From the NCBI RefSeq assembly GCF_007096885.1, contig NZ_VJNO01000009.1, forward strand, positions 62,001 through 126,000: a stretch of 64,000 nt of DNA, written 5' to 3'. The position numbers were made by a program, and so were the translations under genes. This document shows positions 55,033 to 63,606 of this stretch, piece after piece; the stretch's first letter is position 1, and each line of letters starts with the position of its first letter. This stretch comes from Streptomyces sp. 130. Its GTDB lineage: Bacteria > Actinomycetota > Actinomycetes > Streptomycetales > Streptomycetaceae. The notes below the pieces were generated by a model. The model was not told the DNA's origin. It was given only the letters and a program-made list of their open reading frames with translations, and made no database searches.

Positions 55033-57729
55033 CTCCCAGTCGTCGCCGACGCCCACGGACACGTCCAGCGGGGCCCGCAGCCGCACGGCCGTCGACATCT
55101 CGTGCCGCAGGATGCCCTCGACCCGCTCCCGCTCGCCGTCGGCGATCTCCAGCACGATCTCGTCGTGCACCTGGAGCAGCATCCGCGACTTCAGCTCCGC
55201 CTCGGTCAGCGCCCGGTCGACCTGGAGCATGGCGACCTTGACGATGTCCGCGGCGGTGCCCTGGATCGGGGCGTTGAGCGCCATCCGCTCGGCGGTCTCA
55301 CGGCGCTGGCGGTTGTCGCTGTTCAGGTCGGGGAGATAGCGGCGGCGGCCGAAGATCGTCTCCGTGTACCCGGTGGCCCTGGCCTCCTCCACCACGCGGC
55401 GCAGATAGTCGCGGACCCCGCCGAACCGCTCGAAGTAGGTGTCCATCAGGACCCGGGCCTCGCCCGCCTCGATGTTCAGCTGCTGGGAGAGGCCGAAGGC
55501 GGAGAGGCCGTACGCCAGGCCGTAGCTCATGGCCTTGATCTTGCGCCGCATCTCCGGGTCGACCGCGGACTTCTCGACGCCGAAGACCTGCGAGGCGACC
55601 GTGGTGTGCAGGTCCTCCCCGGAGGTGAACGCCTCGATCAGGCCCGCGTCCTCGGAGAGATGGGCCATCACGCGCAGTTCGATCTGGCTGTAGTCCGCCG
55701 TCATCAGCGTCTCGAAACCCTCGCCGACGACGAAGCCGCGGCGGATCGCCCGGCCCTCGTCCGTGCGGACGGGGATGTTCTGCAGATTCGGGTCGGTGGA
55801 CGACAGACGGCCGGTCGCCGCCACCGTCTGGTTGAACGTGGTGTGGATGCGGCCGTCCGCCGCGATCGACTTCACCAGGCCCTCGACCGTGACCCGCAGC
55901 TTCGCCTGCTCGCGGTGGCGGAGCATGAGCACGGGCAGCTCGTGCTCCGTCTGGGCGGCCAGCCAGGCCAGCGCGTCCGCGTCCGTCGTGTAACCGGTCT
56001 TGGTCTTCTTGGTCTTCGGCAGACCCAGCTCGCCGAACAGGACCTCCTGCAGCTGCTTGGGCGAACCGAGGTTGAACTCCCGGCCCACCGACGCGTGCGC
56101 CTCCTTCACCGCCTGCTGGACGGCCCCGGCGAACTGCTGCTCCATCCCCTCCAGATGGGCCCGGTCCGCCGCGATGCCGTGCCGCTCCAGGCGGGCCAGC
56201 AGAATCGACGTCGGGAGCTCCATGTCGTGCAGCAGCCCGGCCGCGCCGACCTCCTTCAGCCGCTCCGTGAACGCGTCACCGAGATCCAGCACCGCGCGGG
56301 CCTGCGCCATCAGGGCGTCGGCCTCCGCCCGGTCGTCGGCGCCGAACGCCAGCTGACCGTCGGCCGCGGCGGCCGGAGCCAGCTCCCGGCCCAGATACTC
56401 CACGGCCAGCGCGTCCAGCGCGAAGGAGCGCCGGCCGGGCTTCACCAGGTACGCGGCGAGCGCGGTGTCCATCGTGACGCCGTCGAGGTGCCAGCCGTGC
56501 TCCGGGAAGACCCGCATCGCGCTCTTCGCGTTGTGCATGACCTTGGGCCGGGCCGGGTCCGCGAGCCAGGCGGCGAACGCCAGCTCGTCGGCCTCGTCCA
56601 GCTGCGCCGGGTCCAGCCAGGCGGCGGCCCCGCCGGCGGCGGCGAGCGCGACCTCGGTCACCGCGCCGGCGCCGAGCGACCAGGTGTCGACCGTCATGAC
56701 GCCGAGCGGCTGCGCGCCGTGCTCCGCCAGCCAGGGGCCGACCTCGCCGGTGCCGAGCACGGCCCCGTCCAGCTCGATCCCGGCGGCGGGCGCGGGCGGC
56801 TCGGCCTCCGCCGCGCCCGGGTCGACCGCGAGCAGCCGCTCGCGCAGGCTCGGGTTGCGGATCTCCAGTATGTCGAGGATGCCGGTGACCGCCGTGCGGT
56901 CGTACGGAGCGCGCTCCAGCCCCTCCGGGGTCTTCGGCAGCTCCACGTCCCGGACCATCTCGGTCAGCACGCGGTTCATCTTCACCGCGTCCAGGTGGTC
57001 GCGGAGATTCTGCCCGGCCACGCCCTTGACCTCGTCGGCCCGCGCGATCAGCTCGTCGAACGAGCCGAACTGGTTGATCCACTTCGCGGCGGTCTTCTCA
57101 CCGACCTTGGGAATGCTCGGAAGGTTGTCCGACGGGTCACCGCGCAGCGCCGCGAAGTCCGGATACTGCCGGGGGGTGAGCCCGTACTTCTCCACGACCT
57201 TCTCCGGGGTGAAGCGGGTCAGCTCGGAGACGCCCTTGGTGGGGTAGAGCACGGTCACGTTGTCCGTGATCAGCTGGAACGAATCCCGGTCACCCGTGAC
57301 GATCAGGACCTCAAAGCCGGCCGCCTCGGCCTGCGTGGCCAGCGTCGCGATGATGTCGTCCGCCTCGAAGCCCTCGACCGCGAACCGGTCCGCGCGCATC
57401 GCGTCCAGCAACTCGCCGATCAGCTCGACCTGGCCCTTGAACTCGTCGGGGGTCTTCGAGCGGTTCGCCTTGTACTCCGGGAACTCCTGCGCCCGCCACG
57501 TCTTGCGGGACACGTCGAACGCCACCGCGAAATGCGTCGGCGCCTCGTCACGCAGGGTGTTCGCGAGCATCGACATGAAGCCGTACACCGCGTTCGTCGG
57601 CTGGCCCGCCGCCGTCGTGAAATTCTCCGCGGGCAGCGCAAAGAACGCCCGGTACGCCAGGGAGTGCCCGTCCATCAGGAGCAGGCGCGGTCGGTTGTCT
57701 GCCGTCTTCTTCGATGCCGTCTCAGCCAC
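55018..57729 (-). CDS. polA: DNA polymerase I
   Basis: 903 aa, GTG start at 57729 (AETASKKTADNRPRLLLMDG). The 5'-3' exonuclease domain spans residues 15-300 (DGHSLAYRAFFALPAENFTT, AVAFDVSRKTWRAQEFPEYK, VTGDRDSFQLI). The central domain replaces 3'-5' proofreading: the site where DxE is expected reads MTVDTWSLGAGAVTEVALA, and MHNAKSAMRVFPEHGW stands where the second motif should be, so editing is probably lost. Polymerase motifs: A DYSQIELRVMAHLSED, B RRKIKAMSYGLAYGLS, C LLQVHDEIVLEI. It replaces RNA primers and fills repair gaps. A RecA-NDp-like promoter ends 6 nt before the GTG. Confidence 0.97.
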   Translation of the reverse strand: MAETASKKTADNRPRLLLMDGHSLAYRAFFALPAENFTTAAGQPTNAVYGFMSMLANTLRDEAPTHFAVAFDVSRKTWRAQEFPEYKANRSKTPDEFKGQVELIGELLDAMRADRFAVEGFEADDIIATLATQAEAAGFEVLIVTGDRDSFQLITDNVTVLYPTKGVSELTRFTPEKVVEKYGLTPRQYPDFAALRGDPSDNLPSIPKVGEKTAAKWINQFGSFDELIARADEVKGVAGQNLRDHLDAVKMNRVLTEMVRDVELPKTPEGLERAPYDRTAVTGILDILEIRNPSLRERLLAVDPGAAEAEPPAPAAGIELDGAVLGTGEVGPWLAEHGAQPLGVMTVDTWSLGAGAVTEVALAAAGGAAAWLDPAQLDEADELAFAAWLADPARPKVMHNAKSAMRVFPEHGWHLDGVTMDTALAAYLVKPGRRSFALDALAVEYLGRELAPAAAADGQLAFGADDRAEADALMAQARAVLDLGDAFTERLKEVGAAGLLHDMELPTSILLARLERHGIAADRAHLEGMEQQFAGAVQQAVKEAHASVGREFNLGSPKQLQEVLFGELGLPKTKKTKTGYTTDADALAWLAAQTEHELPVLMLRHREQAKLRVTVEGLVKSIAADGRIHTTFNQTVAATGRLSSTDPNLQNIPVRTDEGRAIRRGFVVGEGFETLMTADYSQIELRVMAHLSEDAGLIEAFTSGEDLHTTVASQVFGVEKSAVDPEMRRKIKAMSYGLAYGLSAFGLSQQLNIEAGEARVLMDTYFERFGGVRDYLRRVVEEARATGYTETIFGRRRYLPDLNSDNRQRRETAERMALNAPIQGTAADIVKVAMLQVDRALTEAELKSRMLLQVHDEIVLEIADGERERVEGILRHEMSTAVRLRAPLDVSVGVGDDWESAAH

Positions 57730-57735
57730 ACCCCG

Positions 57736-57758
57736 ATCCTGCCACGGCCCACTGACAA
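57736..57758 (-). promoter_or_regulatory. RecA-NDp-like promoter of polA
   Basis: Minus-strand TTGTCAGTGGG, 6 nt, then CAGGAT, with GTG 6 nt further on. The upstream box and spacing match the damage promoter exactly; the first base of the -10 differs (C for T). Confidence 0.72.
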
Positions 57759-57895
57759 TCCGGACCGGCCACCGCCCGCGCGGCCTCACCGGGCGCCCGG
57801 CCCGCCCCGCGTGCCAGGATCGAGGGACGGAAACACCCCCGGCGGACCCCCGAGGCACCTGACGGGGTCCCGCAGCACACCCGTAGAGGAGCACC

Positions 57896-60169
57896 ATGGC
57901 CGGCAAGCCGCCCGCAGGAGACCCCGTCCAGGACGCCCCCCGGGTCGGACCGGCCCAGCACTCCGCCGCCGGTCTGCCCGCCGTCGCCCACAGCCTGCGC
58001 GTCGCCCAGCAGCAGATGGGCCTGCGCCGCGCCGCGCAGACCCTCCTCAAGGTCAACCAGAAGGACGGCTTCGACTGCCCCGGCTGCGCCTGGCCCGAGG
58101 GCGACAAGCGGCACACCGCCGAATTCTGCGAGAACGGCGTCAAGGCCGTCGCCGAGGAGGCCACGCTCCGCCGGGTCACCCCCGACTTCTTCGCCGCCCA
58201 CCCCGTCTCCGACCTCGCCGGGCGCAGCGGCTACTGGCTCGGCCAGCAGGGCCGTATCACCCAGCCCGTCTACCTCCCCGAGGGCGCCGACCGCTACGAG
58301 GCCGTGACCTGGGAGCGGGCCTTCGAGATCGTCGCCGAGGAGCTGGGCGCCCTCGCCTCCCCCGACGAGGCCGTCTTCTACACCTCCGGGCGCACCAGCA
58401 ACGAGGCCGCGTTCCTCCTCCAGCTCTTCGCCCGCGAATTCGGCACCAACAACCTCCCCGACTGCTCCAACATGTGCCACGAGTCCTCGGGCTCCGCGCT
58501 CACCGAGACGATCGGCGTCGGCAAGGGCTCGGTCTCCCTGGAGGACCTGCACCACGCCGACCTGATCATCATCGCCGGACAGAACCCCGGCACCAACCAC
58601 CCCCGGATGCTCTCCGCCCTGGAAGCGGCCAAGGCGGCCGGCGCGAAGATCATCTCGGTGAACCCGCTGCCCGAGGCCGGCCTCGAACGCTTCAAGAACC
58701 CGCAGACCCCGCACGGCATGCTCAAGGGCACCCCGCTCAACGACCTCTTCCTCCAGATCCGGATCGGCGGCGACCAGGCCCTCTTCCGCCTCCTGAACAA
58801 GCTCATCCTGGAGACCGAGGGCGCCGTCGACCGGACGTTCGTCGCCGAACACACCCATGGCTACGAGGAGTTCGCCGCCGCGGCGGCCGACGCGGACTGG
58901 GACACGACGCTCGCCGCCACCGGACTCGAACGCGCCGCCATCGAACAGGCCCTCGCCATGGTCCTGGCCTCCCGGCGCACCGTCGTCTGCTGGGCCATGG
59001 GCCTCACCCAGCACAAGCACTCCGTGCCGACCATCCGCGAGATCGTCAACTTCCTCCTGCTGCGCGGCAACATCGGCCGCCCCGGCGCCGGCGTCTGCCC
59101 CGTGCGGGGCCACTCCAACGTCCAGGGCGACCGCACCATGGGCATCTTCGAACGCCCGGCGCCCGCCTTCCTCGACGCCCTCGACCAGGAGTTCGGCATC
59201 ACCTCGCCGCGCCACCACGGCTACGACGTGGTCCGCGCGATCCGCGCCCTGCGCGACGGCGACGCCAAGGCCTTCTTCGCGATGGGCGGCAACTTCGTCG
59301 CCGCCACCCCCGACACCGACGTCACCGAGGCAGCCATGCGCAACGCCCGCCTCACCGTCCACGTCTCCACCAAGCTCAACCGCTCCCACGCCGTCACCGG
59401 CGCCCGCGCGCTGATCCTGCCCACCCTCGGCCGCACCGACAGGGACGTCCAGGCGGGCGGCAAGCAGTTCGTGACCGTCGAGGACTCCATGAGCAAGGTC
59501 CACGCCTCGCGCGGCAACCTCACCCCCGCGAGCCCCCACCTGCTCTCCGAGCCCGCCATCGTCGCCCGCCTCGCCCGCGCCGTCCTCGGAGCCGAATCCG
59601 CCACGCCCTGGGAGGAGTTCGAGAGGGACTACGCGACCATCCGGGACCGCATCTCCCGGGTCGTCCCCGGCTTCGAGAACTTCAACGCGCGCATCGCCCA
59701 CCCCGGCGGCTTCACCCTTCCGCACGGCCCCCGCGACTCCCGCCGCTTCCCCACCGCCACCGGGAAGGCCAACTTCACCGCCGCACCCGTCGAATTCCCC
59801 GAACTCCCCGAGGGCCGGCTGCTGCTCCAGACCCTGCGCTCCCACGACCAGTACAACACCACCATCTACGGCCTGGACGACCGCTACCGGGGCATCAGGG
59901 GAGGCCGCCGCGTCGTCCTCGTACACCCCGAGGACGCGGCGGCGCTCGGCCTCACCGACGGGTCCTACACCGACCTCGTCAGCGAGTGGAAGGACGGCGT
60001 GGAGCGCCGCGCCCCGGGCTTCCGGGTCGTCCACTACCCCACCGCCCGGGGCTGCGCCGCCGCGTACTACCCGGAGACCAACGTGCTGGTCCCCCTGGAC
60101 TCCACCGCCGACACCAGCAACACCCCCGCCTCCAAGTCCGTCGTGGTGCGCTTCGAGCCCGCACGCTAA
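57896..60169 (+). CDS. FdhF/YdeP-family molybdopterin oxidoreductase
   Basis: 757 aa from ATG 57896 with AGAGGAG upstream. Residues 50-80 contain NQKDGFDCPGCAWPEGDKRH, the family's N-terminal Cys motif, which may bind an iron-sulfur cluster. Molybdopterin-binding blocks: FYTSGRTSNEAAFLLQLFAR, DCSNMCHESSGSALTETIGV (Cys and Ser at the metal site), IIIAGQNPGTNHPRMLSALE, and WAMGLTQHKHSVPTIREIVN. The C-terminal formate dehydrogenase-type domain is RSHDQYNTTIYGLDDRYRGI. E. coli YdeP is linked to acid resistance; the true substrate is unclear. No Tat signal, so it is cytoplasmic. Divergent from polA. Confidence 0.9.
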   Translation: MAGKPPAGDPVQDAPRVGPAQHSAAGLPAVAHSLRVAQQQMGLRRAAQTLLKVNQKDGFDCPGCAWPEGDKRHTAEFCENGVKAVAEEATLRRVTPDFFAAHPVSDLAGRSGYWLGQQGRITQPVYLPEGADRYEAVTWERAFEIVAEELGALASPDEAVFYTSGRTSNEAAFLLQLFAREFGTNNLPDCSNMCHESSGSALTETIGVGKGSVSLEDLHHADLIIIAGQNPGTNHPRMLSALEAAKAAGAKIISVNPLPEAGLERFKNPQTPHGMLKGTPLNDLFLQIRIGGDQALFRLLNKLILETEGAVDRTFVAEHTHGYEEFAAAAADADWDTTLAATGLERAAIEQALAMVLASRRTVVCWAMGLTQHKHSVPTIREIVNFLLLRGNIGRPGAGVCPVRGHSNVQGDRTMGIFERPAPAFLDALDQEFGITSPRHHGYDVVRAIRALRDGDAKAFFAMGGNFVAATPDTDVTEAAMRNARLTVHVSTKLNRSHAVTGARALILPTLGRTDRDVQAGGKQFVTVEDSMSKVHASRGNLTPASPHLLSEPAIVARLARAVLGAESATPWEEFERDYATIRDRISRVVPGFENFNARIAHPGGFTLPHGPRDSRRFPTATGKANFTAAPVEFPELPEGRLLLQTLRSHDQYNTTIYGLDDRYRGIRGGRRVVLVHPEDAAALGLTDGSYTDLVSEWKDGVERRAPGFRVVHYPTARGCAAAYYPETNVLVPLDSTADTSNTPASKSVVVRFEPAR

Positions 60170-60235
60170 GCGACCGCTCAGCCGTCTGATAAGAACGACG
60201 CGGACGAGCACCACACAGAGACGAAAGGCGGACCC

Positions 60236-60706
60236 ATGGGCGAGCACACCGCACCCACGTTCCCCCAGGAGATCATCGACGAGTACGCCGCACTCGGCGT
60301 CGACCTGCCCGCCCTCTTCTCCGCCGGCCACCTCGGCGAACGCATGGGCGTCCGGATCACCGAGGCCTCCGCCGAGCGCGTCGTCGGCACCATGCCGGTC
60401 GAGGGCAACACCCAGCCCTACGGACTCCTGCACGGCGGCGCCTCCGCCGTCCTCGCCGAGACCCTGGGCTCCGTCGGGTCGATGCTGCACGGCGGCCCGT
60501 CCAAGCTCGCCGTCGGCGTCGACCTCAACTGCACCCATCACCGAGGGGTGCGAAGCGGCCTCGTCACCGGCACCGCCACCCCCGTACACCGGGGGCGCAC
60601 CACCGCCACGTACGAGATCGCCATCACCGACGAACACGGCAAGCGGGTCTGCACCGCGCGCCTCACCTGCCTGCTGCGCGACGCCCCCGCACCCGAGGCC
60701 GCCTGA
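60236..60706 (+). CDS. PaaI-type hotdog-fold thioesterase
   Basis: 156 aa from ATG 60236, with GAAAGGCGG upstream. Hotdog domain: VRITEASAERVVGTMPVEGN, then QPYGLLHGGASAVLAETLGS, where HGG and Glu are the usual catalytic elements, and NCTHHRGVRSGLVTGTATPV. It hydrolyses CoA or acyl carrier thioesters, as PaaI does in phenylacetate degradation; the substrate is unknown. It follows the oxidoreductase gene by 66 bp and may be co-transcribed with it. Confidence 0.93.
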   Translation: MGEHTAPTFPQEIIDEYAALGVDLPALFSAGHLGERMGVRITEASAERVVGTMPVEGNTQPYGLLHGGASAVLAETLGSVGSMLHGGPSKLAVGVDLNCTHHRGVRSGLVTGTATPVHRGRTTATYEIAITDEHGKRVCTARLTCLLRDAPAPEAA

Positions 60707-60730
60707 CCCCGCACCACCGCACCACCACCC

Positions 60731-60761
60731 CTGCCCGGCCGTGACCAAAACGGCCGGGCAG
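60731..60761 (+). terminator. Terminator after the thioesterase gene
   Basis: CTGCCCGGCCGT (60731-60742) pairs with ACGGCCGGGCAG (60750-60761), 12 bp perfect, 7-nt loop GACCAAA. It closes the oxidoreductase-thioesterase unit. Confidence 0.88.
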
Positions 60762-61338
60762 CGGCATTTCCGGGCACAACCGCCGCCCCCTGCAAGGAAA
60801 TTGCACAGCTCACGGCCCCAACCCCCTTGACCCCGCGCCCCGTTCCATGGCCCACTCAGCTGCCACACCCATCCACCCCCACCGCCACACCGCGTCGCCG
60901 CACCCCCGCCGCCGTAACGCTAAGTAATCAACGCCCGAGGCGGAGCAGCCCCTCCGCGACTCGGCCAGCCCGGCCCGACAGCCACCGGGCCCTCCGCCAT
61001 GCCCCCGCACCCCCGCACCGGCCCCCTTCGGGCGACAGCAGCAAGATCGCCCCAAGCCCCTTAGCAGAGCTGCGTGTTCTCACATTGCGGTCACTTCACG
61101 GTCCGGTAAAAAGCCGTACATGTCCGCCCAGCCACCTCAAGCCTTGCTCAAGGGCATAACAAGACAGTCACATCCTTGGCCGGCAGCACTCCCGACCCCC
61201 ACCACTGCCCTTAGAGTCACGGCCAGTCACCGCGCCGCCGGGCGCGTCTGCAAGCACGGCCCTGTACCAATCCAGTACGGCCCGGCGAACGACACGGCAC
61301 CTCAAGCAGAGGAGGCCGCGCCAGGGAAAGGACCTTTC
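60762..61338. other. Long non-coding stretch before the amino acid ABC transporter
   Basis: 577 bp with no convincing gene. The DNA is C-rich and low in codon structure to about 61060, then richer in A+T. A possible promoter is TTGCGG (near 61088), 16 bp, TAAAAA, but it is weak. Small inverted repeats (GCGGAG/CTCCGC near 60942-60956) exist. A long leader before the binding-protein gene is likely and could hold regulation by amino acid supply; I see no conserved riboswitch. Confidence 0.55.
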
Positions 61339-62571
61339 GTGCGACACCGTTCTTTGCTCATCCTCACCACAGTGCTCACCACAGGTGCGCTGACGCTCAC
61401 CGCCTGCGGGTCGCGCGACGACGACAACAAGAGCGACGGCGGCAGCGGCGGCTCCAACACCACCGTCGTCATCGGCGTCGACGCACCCCTCACCGGTGAC
61501 CTCTCCGCCCTCGGCCTCGGCATCAAGAACTCCGCCGACCTCGCCGCCAAGACGGCGAACAAGGAGAAGACCGTCCCCGGCATCACCTTCGAGGTCCAGC
61601 CGCTCGACGACCAGGCCCAGCCCTCCGTCGGCCAGCAGAACGCCACGAAGTTCATCGACAACAAGAAGGTCCTCGGCGTCGTCGGCCCGCTGAACTCCGG
61701 CGTCTCCCAGTCGATGCAGAAGCCGCTCAACGACGCCGGCCTCACCCAGGTCTCCCCCGCCAACACCGGCACCGAGCTGACCCAGGGCGACAACTGGAAG
61801 ACCGGCGACAAGAAGCGCCCCTTCAAGACCTACTTCCGCACCGCCACCACCGACCAGATCCAGGGCGCCTTCGCCGCGAAGTACCTCTACAACAACGCGA
61901 AGATCAAGCAGGTCTACCTCATCGACGACCAGAAGCCCTACGGCGCCGGTCTCGCGGCATCCTTCAAGGCCACCTACACCGGACTCGGCGGCAAGATCGT
62001 CGGCTCCGACCACGTCAACCCCGACGACCGCGACTTCAACGCCGTCGTCACCAAGGTCAAGAGCTCCGGCGCCAAGGCCGTCTACTACGGCGGTGAGTAC
62101 CCCGCCGGCGCCCCCCTCAGCCAGCAGCTCAAGGCCCGCGTCCAGATCCCCCTCATGGGCGGCGACGGCATGTACAGCGCCGACTTCATCAAGCTCAACA
62201 AGAAGGCCCAGGGCGACATCGCGACCTCCGTCGGCAAGCCCGTCGAGGAGCTCGACTCCGCCAAGGACTTCATCGAGGCCTACAAGACCGCCGGCTACAA
62301 GGACGCCTACGAGGCCTACGGGGGCGGCACCTACGACGCCACCTGGTCCATCATCGAGGCCGTCAAGCTCGTCGTCGCCGAGAACGACGGCAAGCTCCCC
62401 GACGACGCCCGCGCCAAGGTGCTCGACGCCATGAGCAAGGTCAAGTTCGACGGCGTCACCGGCCCGGTCTCCTTCGACCAGTACGGCGACACCACCAACA
62501 CCATGATGACCGCCTACCAGGTCGACGGCGGCAAGTGGGTCTCCAGGCTCAGCGAGGCCTACAAGCCGTAA
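61339..62571 (+). CDS. Branched-chain amino acid ABC transporter substrate-binding lipoprotein
   Basis: 410 aa from GTG 61339; GGAAAGGA lies about 5 nt upstream. N-terminus MRHRSLLILTTVLTTGALTL and lipobox LTAC near residue 22 direct it to the outer face of the membrane. The Leu/Ile/Val-binding periplasmic fold (Peripla_BP_6) is seen in VVIGVDAPLTGDLSALGLGI, VLGVVGPLNSGVSQSMQKPL, VYLIDDQKPYGAGLAASFKA and VYYGGEYPAGAPLSQQLKAR. It captures branched-chain (or related) amino acids for the LivH/LivM channel. A hairpin after the gene probably lets it be made in excess over the permeases. Confidence 0.94.
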   Translation: MRHRSLLILTTVLTTGALTLTACGSRDDDNKSDGGSGGSNTTVVIGVDAPLTGDLSALGLGIKNSADLAAKTANKEKTVPGITFEVQPLDDQAQPSVGQQNATKFIDNKKVLGVVGPLNSGVSQSMQKPLNDAGLTQVSPANTGTELTQGDNWKTGDKKRPFKTYFRTATTDQIQGAFAAKYLYNNAKIKQVYLIDDQKPYGAGLAASFKATYTGLGGKIVGSDHVNPDDRDFNAVVTKVKSSGAKAVYYGGEYPAGAPLSQQLKARVQIPLMGGDGMYSADFIKLNKKAQGDIATSVGKPVEELDSAKDFIEAYKTAGYKDAYEAYGGGTYDATWSIIEAVKLVVAENDGKLPDDARAKVLDAMSKVKFDGVTGPVSFDQYGDTTNTMMTAYQVDGGKWVSRLSEAYKP

Positions 62572-62603
62572 CCGCCCCGGGCACGCCCCGACCCCGACCC
62601 CAG

Positions 62604-62638
62604 ACCGCGCGGGAGCGCTACGAGCACTCCCGCGCGGT
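62604..62638 (+). terminator. Partial terminator between the binding-protein and livH genes
   Basis: ACCGCGCGGGAG (62604-62615) pairs with CTCCCGCGCGGT (62627-62638). Being inside the operon, it should lower read-through into the permease genes. Confidence 0.8.
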
Positions 62639-62671
62639 GCCATATCCGAACCACTCCACGGAGGCCCTGCG

Positions 62672-63601
62672 GTGCACGAACTGCCGCAACAGCTGGCCAA
62701 TGGACTCATCCTCGGCGCGATGTACGGACTCATCGCGATCGGCTACACGATGGTCTACGGAATCATCCAGCTCATCAACTTCGCCCACGGCGAGATCTTC
62801 ATGATCGGAGGCTTCGGAGCTCTCACCGTCTACCTCTGGATGCCGGCCGGCTCCAACCTCCTCGCCATCCTCCCCCTCATGATCATCGGCGGCGTCATAT
62901 GCTCCGTCGCCGTCAGCGCCGCCGCCGAACGCTTCGCCTACCGGCCGCTGCGCAACGCCCCCCGGCTCGCCCCGCTGATCACCGCGATCGGACTCTCCCT
63001 CGCCCTCCAGCAAGCCATCTGGAAGTGGTACCCCGACGCCACCAAGGACCGCCCCTTCCCCCAGTTCAAGGGCGAAGCCTTCGGCCTCTTCGGCGCCCAC
63101 ATCCAGCGCAGCGACCTCTTCGTCCTGATCGCCGCCCCCGTCTGCATGGTCGCCCTCGGGCTCTTCGTCTCCAAGACCCGCGCCGGCCGCGGCATGCAGG
63201 CCACCTCGCAGGACCCGGACACCGCCAAGCTCATGGGCATCAACACCGACCGCATCATCGTCATGGCCTTCGCCATCGGTGCCGCGTTCGCCGCCGTCGC
63301 CGCCGTCGCCTACGGGCTCAAGAACGGCCAGGTCGGCTTCCACATGGGCTTCATCATGGGCCTCAAAGCCTTCACCGCCGCCGTCCTCGGCGGCATCGGC
63401 AACATCTACGGCGCCATGGTCGGCGGAGTCGTCCTCGGCGTCGCCGAATCCCTCGCCACCGGCTACATGAGCCACGTACCCGGCATGGACCTCTTCGGCG
63501 GCGGCGCCTGGAAGGACGTATGGGCCTTCGTCCTCCTCATCGTCGTCCTGCTGCTGCGGCCCCAGGGCCTGCTCGGCGAACGCGTCGCGGACAGGGCGTG
63601 A
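62672..63601 (+). CDS. livH: Branched-chain amino acid ABC transporter permease LivH
   Basis: 309 aa, GTG start at 62672 (MHELPQQLANGLILGAMYGL) with GGAGG 7 nt upstream. About eight membrane helices. The family pattern is clear: YGLIAIGYTMVYGIIQLINF with AHGEIFMIGGF, the FAYRPLRNAPRLAPLITAIG loop, and the EAA-like FTAAVLGGIGNIYGAMVGG segment. It forms the membrane channel with LivM and is energised by LivF/LivG ATPases, which would lie beyond the window. The next gene starts 6 nt after its stop. Confidence 0.95.
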   Translation: MHELPQQLANGLILGAMYGLIAIGYTMVYGIIQLINFAHGEIFMIGGFGALTVYLWMPAGSNLLAILPLMIIGGVICSVAVSAAAERFAYRPLRNAPRLAPLITAIGLSLALQQAIWKWYPDATKDRPFPQFKGEAFGLFGAHIQRSDLFVLIAAPVCMVALGLFVSKTRAGRGMQATSQDPDTAKLMGINTDRIIVMAFAIGAAFAAVAAVAYGLKNGQVGFHMGFIMGLKAFTAAVLGGIGNIYGAMVGGVVLGVAESLATGYMSHVPGMDLFGGGAWKDVWAFVLLIVVLLLRPQGLLGERVADRA

Positions 63602-63606
63602 TACGG

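Noticed and set aside
55102..60189. 1695-codon open frame on the plus strand
   Set aside because: It crosses polA (antisense) and the oxidoreductase (out of frame) and has no motif. A shadow.
57722..60868. 1048-codon open frame on the minus strand
   Set aside because: Antisense shadow of the molybdopterin oxidoreductase and thioesterase genes.
60827..61159. 110-codon open frame in the gap before the transporter
   Set aside because: Pro/Arg-rich translation, no ribosome site, no codon-position bias.
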